From Pogonophryne albipinna (Eukaryota; Chordata; Actinopteri; Perciformes; Artedidraconidae): a DNA stretch of 64,000 nucleotides. The number at the start of each line of letters is the position of its first letter. Within the stretch, counting starts at the first letter, position 1. The stretch lies in NCBI GenBank assembly GCA_028583405.1, contig CM053261.1, forward strand, positions 12,084,459 through 12,148,458, read 5' to 3'. A program made the translations under genes and the position numbers. Under the pieces are notes generated by a model. The model did no database searches, was not told the origin of the DNA, and saw only the letters and a program-made list of their open reading frames with translations. This document shows, one piece after another, positions 12,184 through 23,500 of this stretch.

Positions 12184-13406
12184 TACAGGGTTTCCCACAC
12201 ATAGACTATACTTGGGCGGGCCGCCCAGGTATATTAACGGCCGCCCAAGTATATTTCGCGACCCATTTAGATTTTTTCTTTTTTTTTAATAATAATATAT
12301 ATATATATTTGTTTTCGTCCGTGACCACGACACCATCTGCGATCGATTAACTTGTGGACAATGATCCCTCGCTCTACGCCTCCTGTACCCAGTCCCGGAC
12401 TGGCCATCGGGAGGACCGGGGGGTTTCCTGATGGCCTGGCCTGTTAAGTGGCCTGCCTCACACAGGGTGACTGGCTGTCTACATGATGTGGCCTCCCGAC
12501 ATGGCCACAGTCATACAGATCATAAATCAAAGCCGTTGATTGGTCTCTGTGTGTCATTCAAGCTCGGGATAACCTCAGCTCAGGTGAGGTAAAGGACTCT
12601 CTGAGTGTTTAGATAGTTAACTTAGTCTAAGTTCTCTGTGGGTCTCAAACGGTGTGGTCACCATTTATGTAAACACATATTTCCATTTGAGAGGGTAGTG
12701 ATTAGTAAAATATGCATGAATAAAAAATAAAAAGTTAACTAGGTGAAAAAAGGTAAGATACACTTTTAAAACTTGTTGAGAGCTAAAACTAGTCTTTGCT
12801 GCTGCCTCAAAGAGGAGCAGGGGAGACAGGAGGGAGACAGGAGAGGCTGGTTCAGGAGCACAGACACACTTACAACTATAAATGAACCAAAAATAAATAA
12901 ACAAGTTTCAGTGTTTTTTTCATATTGGAAATGGTATGTTATTGGTTATGGCCATGATTTTATGATTATTGAAATGTATACAGTTCTGTTTCATATAGGT
13001 GTTTCCATAGATCTAGTCTCTTTATTTTCCCCTCAAAATGCACCAGATTGATGCATTTAACTCCAACATTTAAAAAAAAATCTTACCGGGGGAGCATGCC
13101 CTCGGACCCCCCTGGACGATTTGAGGTCCACCCCCACTTTAAATCACATTGATAGGTTCCTAAATACATTTACCATTTTTTTTTTAAATAGTAACCCATG
13201 TCCATATATTTATTTGTGGGTAGTAGATTTAAACTATAGGGCTATCACTATGGGTCCTGCCTGTATCTGTTCGCTCTGCCATGGCGTGAAGGGTCTGCTA
13301 ACAAGCGACCAACAGAAAGGTTAATGTTGTTGCACGTCACGTCACCTCACTATTTGATATAAGACTAACATTCCTGACAATAGATCTCAATAGTCATCTT
13401 TTATGG

Positions 13407-14040
13407 TGTAAATGCATTTTTAATAATAACATTTTTGAATGGAACATTCTCAACATGAATGCATAAATCCAAATAAATATAACTTAAATATGTGGGGAAA
13501 TACTGTGTTTGAAATGTGTAATTGAAATTAGATGCTAGCTTTTTGTTTTGATATGTATATATATTTTGTATTCCAGTCTCCCTTCAGATATGTTAAGTGG
13601 CATGGCATTCAACACAATGCTGCTCACCTCCTTCAGTTGGGAGAAAAGCTGGTTCAGGTTCAGCCTTATGGGGGTACAGGGCTGCTGAGCCTAGAGATGG
13701 ATCTGTTGGTCCTGGCACCAGGGGGAGGGACAACTGATTTAGTATGAATAGCTGCTAATAGTCTACCTGTATTTGTTAAATGTCAGCTAAAAGAGCAGTG
13801 CAATTAAAAACCTGTATAGATATTAACAGTACTTAATGTCAGCTTAGTAAAAAAAAACATCACAATTATTATTTACAATGGACTAAGCTTAGCTAACAGA
13901 CATAATTCCACCACTCATGGACCACACCCACCTTTTCTTTTGAAAAACTGGGTGTCGTCCCTTTAGTCCCTCTCTCTTGTTTTTCTCTCCTTTCTTTTCT
14001 CTTTTGAAAGCCTGACTTTGTAAGTCGTTGACACATGGTA
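13407..14040. repeat. hAT internal direct repeat, unit 2
   Basis: Second unit of the direct repeat that starts at 11551. The two units flank 1.2 kb of different sequence (12184-13406), which contains the hAT-like end motifs. The layout suggests an insertion plus duplication within the element. Confidence 0.9.
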
Positions 14041-14892
14041 CTACACACGTAAGTACTAGCATCCCTGCTCCTCACATGCTCACACTAGTGTCTGCTAGAA
14101 AGTGCCGGCGGTGCTGCACCGCGTTTGGAGGCAGGACCAAACCATTACATGTAAATAGAACGGGGTGTACAGAGGCTTTGGATAATTAACTTTTGGAAGA
14201 AAATAAGTTAAATGAATTGTAAGTTTAGTGAGTACTTTACATTATCGATATAACGTCCTATTAATGTTAATTATTGATGAATGATGAAAGGTTACTTAAA
14301 CATTTTTTTCTTAATGTTCTAAAATAGTTTGGGCCCCCGTGGTGAGAGTGTTTGGGGTGGCCAATAGGGTGGCCAGGATTCAGCTGGGGTGGCCACGGCC
14401 ACCCCCCAGCTCCGCCACTGCCTTTGACAGCTCTTTGGTCTTGGCCATAGTGGAGTTTGGAGTGTGACTGTTTGAGGTTGTGGACAGGTGTCTTTTATAC
14501 TGATAACGAGTTCAAACAGGTGCCATTAATACAGTTAACAAGTGGAGGACAGAGGAGGCTCTTAAAGAAGAAGTTACAGGTCTGTGAGAGCCAGAAATCT
14601 TGTTTGTTGTAGGTGACCAAATACTTATTTTACCGAGGAATTTACCAATTAATTCATTAAAATCCTACAATGTGATTTCCTGGATTCTTTACCCCCATTC
14701 TGTCTCTCATAGTTGAAGTGTACCTAGGATGAAAATTACAGGCCTCTGTCATCGTTTTAAGTGGGAGAACTTGCACAATTGGTGGCTGACTAAATACTTT
14801 TTTGCCCCACTGTATATCAGAATCAGAAACATGTTTATTACCAGGTAGGTTTACACGTACGAGGAATTTGACGCGGTAAAAAAAGAATACAT

Positions 14893-16020
14893 TATTGTAC
14901 TCTGGAAGGGAGTTCAATCATTTTATCTCTCATCAAAGATAGCAGAAAACATGCATTATTGTACTCAGGGGTGGAGTTTGACAAAGGATTACTCAAAGAG
15001 TACACAGTAAAAGTACTTGATTGCACTTGTGCTACTAGTCCAAGTAGTACTGAATCCAACAGTACCAATTTCATTAAGAACTTATTGCACAAAATAATTT
15101 TATTTCTCATCAAAGATGGCCGAAAAACATGCATTATTGTACTCAGGGGGTGGAGTTTGACAAAGGATTACTCAAAGAGTACACAGTAAAAGTACTCGAT
15201 TGTACTTGTGCTACTAGTCCAAGTAGTACTGAATCCAACAATACCAATTTCATTAAGAACTTATTTCACAACATCATTTTATCTCTCATCAAAGATGGCC
15301 AAAAACATGCATTATTGTACTCTGGGGTGGAGTTTGACAAAGGATTACTCAAAATGTACACAGTAAAAGTACTTGATTGTACTTTTGGTAGTAGTCCAAG
15401 TAGTACTGAATCCAACAGTACCAATTTCATTAAGAACTTATTGCACAAAATCATTTTATCTCTCATCAAAGATGGCAGAAAACATGCATTATTGTACTCA
15501 GCGGTGGAGTTTGACAAAGGATTACTCAAAATGTACACAGTAAAAGTACTTGATTGTACTGTTGGTAGTAGTCCAAGTAGTACTGAATACAACAGTACCA
15601 ATTTCATTAAGAACTTATGCCAAAATATCCTTTTATCTCTCATCAAATATAGCAAATACATGAATTATTGTACTCGGGAGGGGAGTTTGACAGGGGATTA
15701 CTCAAAAGTACACAGTAAAAGTACTTGATTGTACTTATGGTAGTAGTCTAACAAGTACTGAGTCCAACAGTATCACTTTTATTAAGGATGTATGGCTAAA
15801 AATCATTTTATCTCATCAAATATAGCAGAAGTTGCATGATTTTGTTCTCAGGAGGGGAATTTGAGAGTATTACCCAGAAAAAAGACAGTAAAAGTACTTC
15901 ATTTTATTGTTGGTAGCAGTCAAACTAGGACTGAGTCAAACAGTGTTAGTTTTTTAAAGAATTTATGGTAAAAATAATTTGTATCGCATGAAGCAGAAAA
16001 AACATGCATTCTTTTACTCT
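14893..16020 (-). repeat. 177-bp tandem array, right subterminal (inverted)
   Basis: Same repeat as at 4694-6398 but reverse-complemented. CATCAAAGAT anchors fall at 14931, 15108 and 15287, about 177 apart, and continue rightward. Units become progressively diverged toward the terminal repeat (15760-16020), mirroring the diverged first unit at the left end. A unit near 15590 carries a diagnostic ACTGAATACAAC variant used below to trace recombination. Confidence 0.9.
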
Positions 16021-16029
16021 TGCGTTCGT

Positions 16030-16136
16030 GCCGCTTCTCAGCGATTACCGTATAGGCGCTATAAATCGCGCACTCAAAAATGAAGAACTGCTCATTTGAC
16101 CAAGCAAATTTGAGAGACGGCTGAGTTGACCGCAGT
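16030..16136 (-). repeat. Element 1 right terminal inverted repeat (107 bp)
   Basis: Reverse complement of 4565-4671. It is followed at once by TATTTGAT (16137-16144). Confidence 0.85.
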
Positions 16137-16540
16137 TATTTGATTGGGTTAAAATGTAGATATTCTTCCTGTTATGTCTGCTTTATTTTACCTTATGCAA
16201 AGTGACCTGCTCTATCGAAATCAGTCGCATTGACCCGAAGACACATTTTGAGTTGTATACTCTGTTGGAAAGAGGAGATTCCGAGCTTTCTAATGATATC
16301 AGGATTGTTTTTGTTCTCCAAATATTAAGCAAAATATGTAACATTAGCCTAATGACTAGAGTCATCATTTTGAGAAAAAGGCCTTCAACGTGTCCTCTTC
16401 ACTGGATCGATCTGATTGATTATTAGCGGAGCAAATGATCAAAATACGACGGAGGGAAGATATTTTCGTTTGGATTACTGGTCTGGGGGAAGCTCGCGAG
16501 TGTGTGTGTATACGTGTGTGTGTTTGTGTATTTTGTATAC

Positions 16541-16978
16541 ACCGGCTGTTGTTATGCCTGCTGTGAAGTTACTCCGTTCTCCGCTTGTAATTATGCCGTT
16601 ACAAGCTTCAAAGTTGTATTTATCATCTGAATTTGCCGAAACAAGTATAATATTCTGAAAGCCAAGACTTTGTTTATTTGAAATCAGATAAAAACAAACT
16701 GTAACGGACCCTGCCGTGTTATCTATGATTACTATATGCCTTACATTCATAATTTCAGTGGGAGGGAGGGGGGCGGCGGCGGCGCTGAGGAACAGCAGAG
16801 TGGCACGTGAGAGGCGAGCTGTCATCTTCCCTTTACAAGCTTCAAAAATGCCTGTAGCTAATGAGATTGAATATAACAATACAAAATAACAAAAATATAG
16901 CCTACACAGCTAGATCAGATGGCGTTCTTTTTAGATGCTACTTTAGAGTAGAGGGGAATTATTGAAACGGGATTTGTA
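16541..16978. repeat. 0.44-kb direct repeat, unit A
   Basis: Matches 17070-17568 almost base for base, sharing ACCGGCTGTTGTTATGCCTG at the start and ATTGAAACGGGATTTGTA at the end. No coding signal is present. It lies in the intergenic gap 3' of the myosin gene. Confidence 0.88.
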
Positions 16979-17069
16979 GCCTACAGTGTTCCGCGCCGTG
17001 TACGTGTGTTTGTATATTTTTGCGTTTGTGTATTGTGTTTGTTTCCCGGGGAAAACACTCACGAGAAAC

Positions 17070-17568
17070 ACCGGCTGTTGTTATGCCTGCAGTGAGGTAA
17101 AGTTACTCCGTTCTCCGCTTGTAATTATGCCGTTACAAGCTTCAAAGTTGTATTTATCATCTGAATTTGCCGAAACAAGTTTAATATTCTGAAAGCCAAG
17201 ACTTTGTTTAATTGGTCGAACGCACTTATTGTAAGTCGCTTTGGATAAAAGCGTCAGCTAAATGTAATGTAATGTAATGTAATTGAAATCAGATTAAAAA
17301 AACTGTAACGGACCCTGCCGTGTTATCTGATTACTATATGCCTTACATTCATAATTTCAGCGGGCGGGAGGGAGGGGGAGCGGCGCTGTGGAAGAGCAGA
17401 GTGGCACGTGAGAGGTGAGCTGTCATCTTCCCTTTACAAGCTTCAAAAATGCCTGTAGCTAATGAGATAAATATAACAATAAAAAATAACAAAATATACA
17501 CAGCTAGATCAGATCGCGTATTAGATGTGACTTTAGAGTAGAGGGGAATTATTGAAACGGGATTTGTA
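17070..17568. repeat. 0.44-kb direct repeat, unit B, with SINE/LINE-tail insertion
   Basis: Second unit of the repeat at 16541. It carries about 70 extra bases (17211-17283) absent from unit A, containing TGTAAGTCGCTTTGGATAAA and an ATGTA tail. This is the familiar 3' tail of fish SINE/LINE elements, so it inserted after the local duplication. Confidence 0.85.
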
Positions 17569-19082
17569 CACGGCATCCGCCGCTGCGAAAATGTGGGGCA
17601 GGGCTGAAAAGTGGGGGGGCCAACGGCCCCCTGGCCCCCCCGCTTCCGGCGCCCTTGCCTTGACCATTTGTCCCTCCGTGCCAATCAGTTGGTCACATCT
17701 ATTATCTACTTGATGGATTTTAGATTGTAAAGCTGGCGGAAACTCATTTAGGCTCTTAAAACGACGTACGATCATATTTAGATAACAATTAGGGAGATAT
17801 ACACATATAAAACCTGCTTTCATACATCAAATATAAGCCAACAGTGATGTGAAATACATGACTTACTTACAGTATTTAATTCTTATTTCAAGATTATGCA
17901 ATCCTCAATCAATTTGTATTACCATTAGTCCAAATAGGGCCTTCTTGAGTTTAAACCTGTTGGCAATATAACAAACTAGACAGGCAAGTAAATACATAAA
18001 TGTTACATTTGAGAAGGCAAAAGACCTGCATAATAAAATTACAATGGAAACAATTGCATTGAGTTATGATTGTGCAATTTTCAGCCTGAATATTACCATA
18101 CCAACATTGTGAAAAGCTGACACCATACAGCTTAGACTTATAAAGCTTCACTTTTGCCCATTAAGGACCCAAAAATAGCATTTTGAGGATTTAAGAGGAA
18201 CACAGTTTACTAGCAGAGCTTTAAGACCTTTATGTGTAATGTCGATATATGTGTTGTCCAGCAGAGGGTGCTGCAGATTAAGCTACTGCACATTTGAATG
18301 CTGCTCTCTGAGATCAAATTAATAGTTAAAAACACAAAAAGTTGAAATATTTCCTGACTACCACATACAGTAGACATCACCTTTACATTTAAAGATGGAT
18401 GGAATTGTATATTTGTCTCAACTTCATCACAGAAAATGGTGTGGATTTCCCACAGAGGTCCATTGCCAAACCTTAATACAATCGCCAAAGAGGAGCCTGT
18501 AGGTCCAGCTTCTGACCTGTAGAGGAAGCTGCTTCCCCACACATCAGTTTAGTGATGTATTGAAACTTAAATTGTGTATATTTTGTAATAAATAGGAATT
18601 TACTCCCAATAATTCCTCATGCTTTTCATACAGTGTCTATTGGTGTTCAAATAGTTTTAATGTAACATAAGTGAGGTATTAGAAACATGAATGACTGCAC
18701 ACATACGTAATTTTCTTCTATGATAATTTCAGATACATTTAATACAAAGAAAGATTACAAACAAGTGCTTCTATTCATTAAGGATGGTTGATTTCCATGA
18801 TATTTCACAGGGATCAGTTTGTTCACTTAAAGATACTTTAAACTCTACTCTTAAGAAATGAATATAGACTCTACTATTAGCTTGGGTTCTGCTCTCTACA
18901 ACTTGGATATTGGCAGTGTAATATTTGTATTTACATGATTGGAAAACATTGTCATAAAAATGCAAAAAGTAAAAACCAGCTGACATGAAACACAATTGGC
19001 AACAACCATGGAGAGGGATTACAGAACAAACTCGGCTGTTACTAAAGATTTGCAGCAACGTCATCGCATATTACTGGCAGCA
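17569..19082. other. Intergenic DNA and probable 3' untranslated region of the myosin gene
   Basis: Contains a G/C-rich transposon-like scrap at 17570-17660 and then AT-rich sequence with no supported gene. The myosin 3' untranslated region must lie just left of 19083, but I cannot place its end. Confidence 0.45.
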
Positions 19083-20497
19083 TCATCTGGACTTGGTTTT
19101 TGTAGACTCCTAAAGAAAATAAGTAAAAAGCTTGGTTCATTGTTTATGCCAATAAGTGTTTTGATGTTTTCCTAACATGATGAAGTCCACACTCACCACC
19201 ATCAAGTGTCCGTTCTTCGCCCTGTACACCATGGACTCCTGGCCACTCTTGAAGTCCACAAACCCCTCTCTGCCAGGCTGGATGTCAAAACGCACACTGC
19301 AGGGGATCATTTCACATTGTATTAGGATTTCATAAGGATTACCATTAGCTTATGCAAGACCCCAGCTACTCTTCCTCGAGTCCACACAAAACATTTAAAC
19401 AAGTGACACTTACATACAAAACAACCAAATGTAATTAAAATCCGGAGAGTATCACTAACAGCTAAACACATTACTTTACATATTCTATCAATCTTGCAAC
19501 ATATTCCCAACATTAAAATAAAAAAGGTACAAAAAGTGGGTTTTATTAGTAGGACTATTAGGTTTTGCTTCACTTGTTTTAAAAGCTGGCTTTATAATGT
19601 GCTTTTGCAATCTGAGCAGAAGGTTGCACAACCCCAAAAACATTGTGACATCACAAAGTGGCCTAAATCTGATCAGTTCATTTTTGCATAGTAGGTGACC
19701 TTTAAGTAGTGTAATATTGTGTTATCTATAATGTAGTGACCTCTGGTATGTAAGGGCTGAATATGAGGAGCATTACATTAGGCTTATTATTGCAAACATT
19801 TATATTTCTATCTTTCAGATTATTATTAATACATAATGTCCATATAGAGTACCTGCCCTGGACCACTTTGATGGAGTTCTGCTTGTTGGCAATAAGACTG
19901 AGCTTGGTCAGGGCCTCAAACAGGTAGTCGCTCTGCAGAACCAGATCCCCCTGAAAAACAAATAGTGTCAGACCGTCAACTATAATATGTGGTGATAGTA
20001 TTATCCCTAAACCTTAAATGAACTAATTCATAAATTAATGGATCTTTGTTAACGGCACAATTCATCACATTCATTGATTTCTTTAAGTTCATCCTTTTGG
20101 GGAAGGTATTTAGCCCGTTATTTACTCTAGTTTTGACATTTAAAGACAATAAAAAACATTCTTTTAGCTCTATCTAGAGATAGCTGTACCTTTTGCTTCA
20201 TGTCATCGCATGTAACATGCAGGATCAGGAAGTTGTCACTCAGGTTGCTGACGGACACACCTTTAATAGAAATGTGTATGTTACCACAATTCTCAAGTGT
20301 GTGGGTAGCTCTTCCTACGAATACTGATGCATATTTTGTTACAATAGATACCTTTCAGAGAGATGTAATCCATCCGCTGCTTGACCTTGGTCTCCTCCAC
20401 CAGGTAGGCGGCTTCCTTGGTGAGGATGAGCTGCCGGAAACGAGGCCTGAACCCGTTCCTGTCGTACTTCACCACCGGCACGCTGTACTGTGGGAGC

Positions 20498-20572
<75 letters not shown>

Positions 20573-23500
20573 CACACACACACGGTCAGAGTGCACTACA
20601 AAAAGTTTAAAGATGCTTAATAGATTCCAGTGTTAGGTTACCCTGATTTGCTCGTGCCGAATCATCTGAAGCACTTTGATGCTTATGTCCTCTGCACCTT
20701 AATAACATAAATGAATCCACGAGAGAGGAGAACAACTATTATTGGTTACTGTCACAGTAAGAACGTGCTTATCAATGTAAAGTATCTGATCATGTTAAAT
20801 CAAGTGTTGTCGTTTTTAATTTGTGGATAGTACAAATATACTGTCGCTACAATCTAGAAAGAAATATTCCACATTTTAAAAAGTAAATCTAGAAAAGCAT
20901 GAGTACATCTGATCTAATGTTAAGTACTACTGGCTTCTACAGTTTCCCCAGGATATAATAACTAATTGTGTTTTTTCATGCATGTGTGCTTTACTTGAAA
21001 GTAATAGTATTGTACTTATGTAAATACACTCACCACTAACCCAATACAATATCTTAGCAATCTTACCTATCCTGGTATCCATGAATGGTCTGCCCACACT
21101 GGAGGGGTAGCTTTCTTTTTTTCCTTTGAACATGGAGCTTGTCTGTGCTTTTAACAGAAGCTTGAAACATGGAAAGCATATGAAAGCAAAGTCAATTCAG
21201 ACAAGATACTTTATCCCCAAGTGAAGTTGCCCACAAACTTTATTTAAGCGATTTTGAATGTAGCATTTATACGTTGTCAGTGCATGTAACGACACAAATG
21301 TTTTTATCATTGTGTGTGACAGAGCGTGGATGTACCTGTGCTTTCCTCTGTGGAGTGATCCCTCGAACGTACTTCCGTACCATGAGGCGAATGTACAGCT
21401 TCTTCAACAGCTGAGCAGCCTATAAAAACACAGCTTTACAGTGTGCCTGAGGGCTTATACCTAGAAACAGTAGATGTCAAAATGTAATTACTATCACCCA
21501 CCTCCTGCATTATAGGCGGAGAGGTGAGCCAAGAGTCTTTTTCCAAGACTGTTTTGGGAAGGTTGTCCTTCAGCCGTGTGAGGTAGTTCTGGCGCACATA
21601 CGCCAGGTACTCAATATTGTCAACGGAAACGGCCTGATTTCTTGTCATGAAACCTTTAATGAACCTAAAACAAAGACAGGCAACCTTTTACATAAGGCTG
21701 TTTGGCCCTCATCTCATTCAATTAGATTTCAATGTTTGAACTTACTTTTGAATGACTTTAACAGCCCATGACCTCTTGTCCCGCTCCTTTCTGGCTAGCA
21801 TTCCTCTCCAGCAGGTCTCAATCTTAGTGGCTAGAGGTGATAAAAAGTGATATCTTGAAATGCTTGTCATGCGACATCAGTAACACATTTTGGGGCATTT
21901 GACCACTCACCAGCCTCTTTCTGTCTCAGGTAGTCCCCCTTCACTCTGTAGCCTTTGTACTTGGCCTGAATCCTTGTTGCTGCAACAATGACAGTAACCG
22001 TTTCACTATCAGGAGTATATGCTAAATATTGCGTAATAACATAATGATCAGAACAACTTCTCACCCAGCCTGTGTTTGCAGACCTGAAAGGCGTCTTCTG
22101 TTGCAAACAGAGTTTTCGGGTGTCGGATGAAAATCTTTGTCCTGAAGGGAGAGAGGCAAACCGTGAGAAGCTCCTGTATCTCTTCCAGGTGAACATGTAC
22201 CCATATTCAACAGTCTATAGCACCAACATATTAACATTCGCCAACTAGGAGTGTATCAATGCATTGATCTGTACCTTTAATTACTGTAAATGATCAGCTA
22301 TCCCATATCATTGTTGGAAAGTAAAAACACAGATGCATATCATTATCTTTAAGAAGCGCCTTTTTTTTATTTGCATGGCAAGCCTGTGTCATCGTCTCCG
22401 TCTGCAACTTCTTCCTAAAGAGCCCAGTTATAAAATTGTCAAATTTATTTTTGAACGTTAAAATGTTTTAACTGTTATGTTGAATGGGCACATGCTGAAT
22501 TATATCAAAATTAAATCGTAGACTTTGTTATATAAGCAAATCGTGATTTATTCCCCTACTGCCTACCTGCCCATCTTGTACTCATCAGGTGTGTAGCCCA
22601 TGTGTTTGACCAGGCAGTGCACTCCTTCTGCTGCCGTACCTTTCCAGTTTGGCCAGGTGTCCGGACACAGAGCCTTATATCTGAGCACAGAAGAAGATCA
22701 CAGAATCAAAGTCAGCTGCAAAAAGTTAAGCATGCCCAATAACTGTATGTGTATTTCAGATGTAAAGTAGAGGGAAGATGATATTAGCTACCTCTGGAGG
22801 AAGATCTCGTATTTGCGTCGGTAGGCAAACCCGGCACGCCTGACCCTCAGGTGCTCCATCAGCCCGAGGTACTTCACCTGATGTCTCACCAACACGTCAT
22901 CAAAGCGTCCTGCAGGGGACACAGCAGTTCAGATCATTCAGGTCTAACTTGGTAGATGACTGCAGGCTGAACATACAGCAAGAACATATTAGCTGGAATA
23001 AGGTGGAGGATTGTTTTTAGGACAAACCTGGCTGCTTGGCTTCATTGGGTTTAATGCAGCGGACGTACCAGGGCTCTTTGGACATGAGGATCTCAGTCAA
23101 GCCCACCAGGCTGCTCTTAAACTGAGTCACCACCTGGGGAGTCACAGAGAAGAATAAACGCACAAGTGTTGCTGCTTTGTTTATAACAGTAGTGTGGTTC
23201 CACATTAGGACTGTTTCTTACAGTTTCAGGTCTCCTCTTGCTGTCCGGCTCAGTTGAAGGAAAACAGAGTTTGATGATAGCATTTTTGGACTGTCGCATG
23301 ACCTTAAGGAGACAAGGAAAACGATATAAGTCCACAACATGTCAGACATAGGGACAGTATATTAACAGTAATGTAAGAGTTATGCTCCTTAATATTTTCA
23401 GTCATCTTTCAATCGGTAGATTCTGAATACAATAATTTAAACACATTTGTGGATCACCTGGTTTCAAAGAAAGTCATTGAAATTACCTCTTTCCCATTTC

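Larger units (their letters stand above)
10098..14420. mobile_element. hAT-like non-autonomous element nested in Tc1
   Basis: Ends are CAGTGGCGGAGC and its inverse, with the exact 8-bp duplication CCTTTGAC at 10090-10097 and 14421-14428 (the transposase coding sequence continues across). An 8-bp duplication and CAGTGGCGG-type ends are characteristic of hAT. It is 4323 bp long with no transposase frame. Near 12187 a CAGGGTTTCCCACACATAG motif and near 12390 a GTCCCGGACTGGCCATCGGG motif look like ends of other hAT families, suggesting further nesting. The interior has two 0.63-kb direct repeats. Confidence 0.85.
9042..14448 (-). pseudogene. Tc1-family transposase, disrupted
   Basis: DD34E transposase of the Tc1 group, which would cut and paste at TA sites. 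The N-terminus is MAKTKELSK at 14448 and is separated by the hAT insertion (10098-14420) from the continuation [17 protein letters not shown]. Next come the paired helix-turn-helix region ([17 protein letters not shown], then [11 protein letters not shown]), the first catalytic Asp in VIWSDETK and the second in [12 protein letters not shown] one-base loss in an A run near 9340 shifts the frame, so the third acidic residue ([10 protein letters not shown] region) and the C-terminus (to 9042) lie in another frame. The longest open frame, 9284-10153, begins with residues translated from the hAT insertion, not a real start. Both lesions are shared with the copy at 43423-48845. Confidence 0.9.
8878..14812 (-). 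mobile_element. Tc1/mariner element (interrupted by hAT)
   Basis: The left end starts CAGTGGGGCAAAAAAGTATT after TA at 8876. The right end is its inverse and is followed by TA at 14813, the TA duplication of Tc1/mariner. Removing the nested insertion (4323 bases plus its 8-bp duplication) leaves about 1.6 kb, the usual Tc1 length. It encodes one minus-strand transposase that is broken twice. It lies well inside element 1 and occurs at the same place in element 2. Confidence 0.93.
4565..16136. mobile_element. Element 1: composite TIR element with subterminal 177-bp arrays
   Basis: An 11,572-bp unit bounded by 107-bp terminal inverted repeats (start ACTGCGGTCAACTCAGCCG) and a perfect 8-bp target-site duplication. 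Inside the ends lie arrays of one 177-bp repeat, in + orientation at the left and inverted at the right. The core holds a LINE reverse-transcriptase piece, a LINE 3' end, an ACTGT-rich MITE-like block and a Tc1 element carrying an hAT-like insertion. No transposase belonging to these terminal repeats is present, so it must have moved in trans. An 8-bp duplication fits hAT, and it also fits the fish Zisupton (KDZ) superfamily, which from memory has about 99-bp inverted repeats and 8-bp duplications. The ends do not look like standard hAT ends, so the superfamily is left open. A second, inverted copy is at 41731-52743. Confidence 0.8.

Noticed and set aside
20293..20620. Poly-Thr-His and poly-Cys-Val frames over CA/GT repeats (also 32250-32565 and 56900-57250)
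   Set aside because: Pure microsatellite translation.
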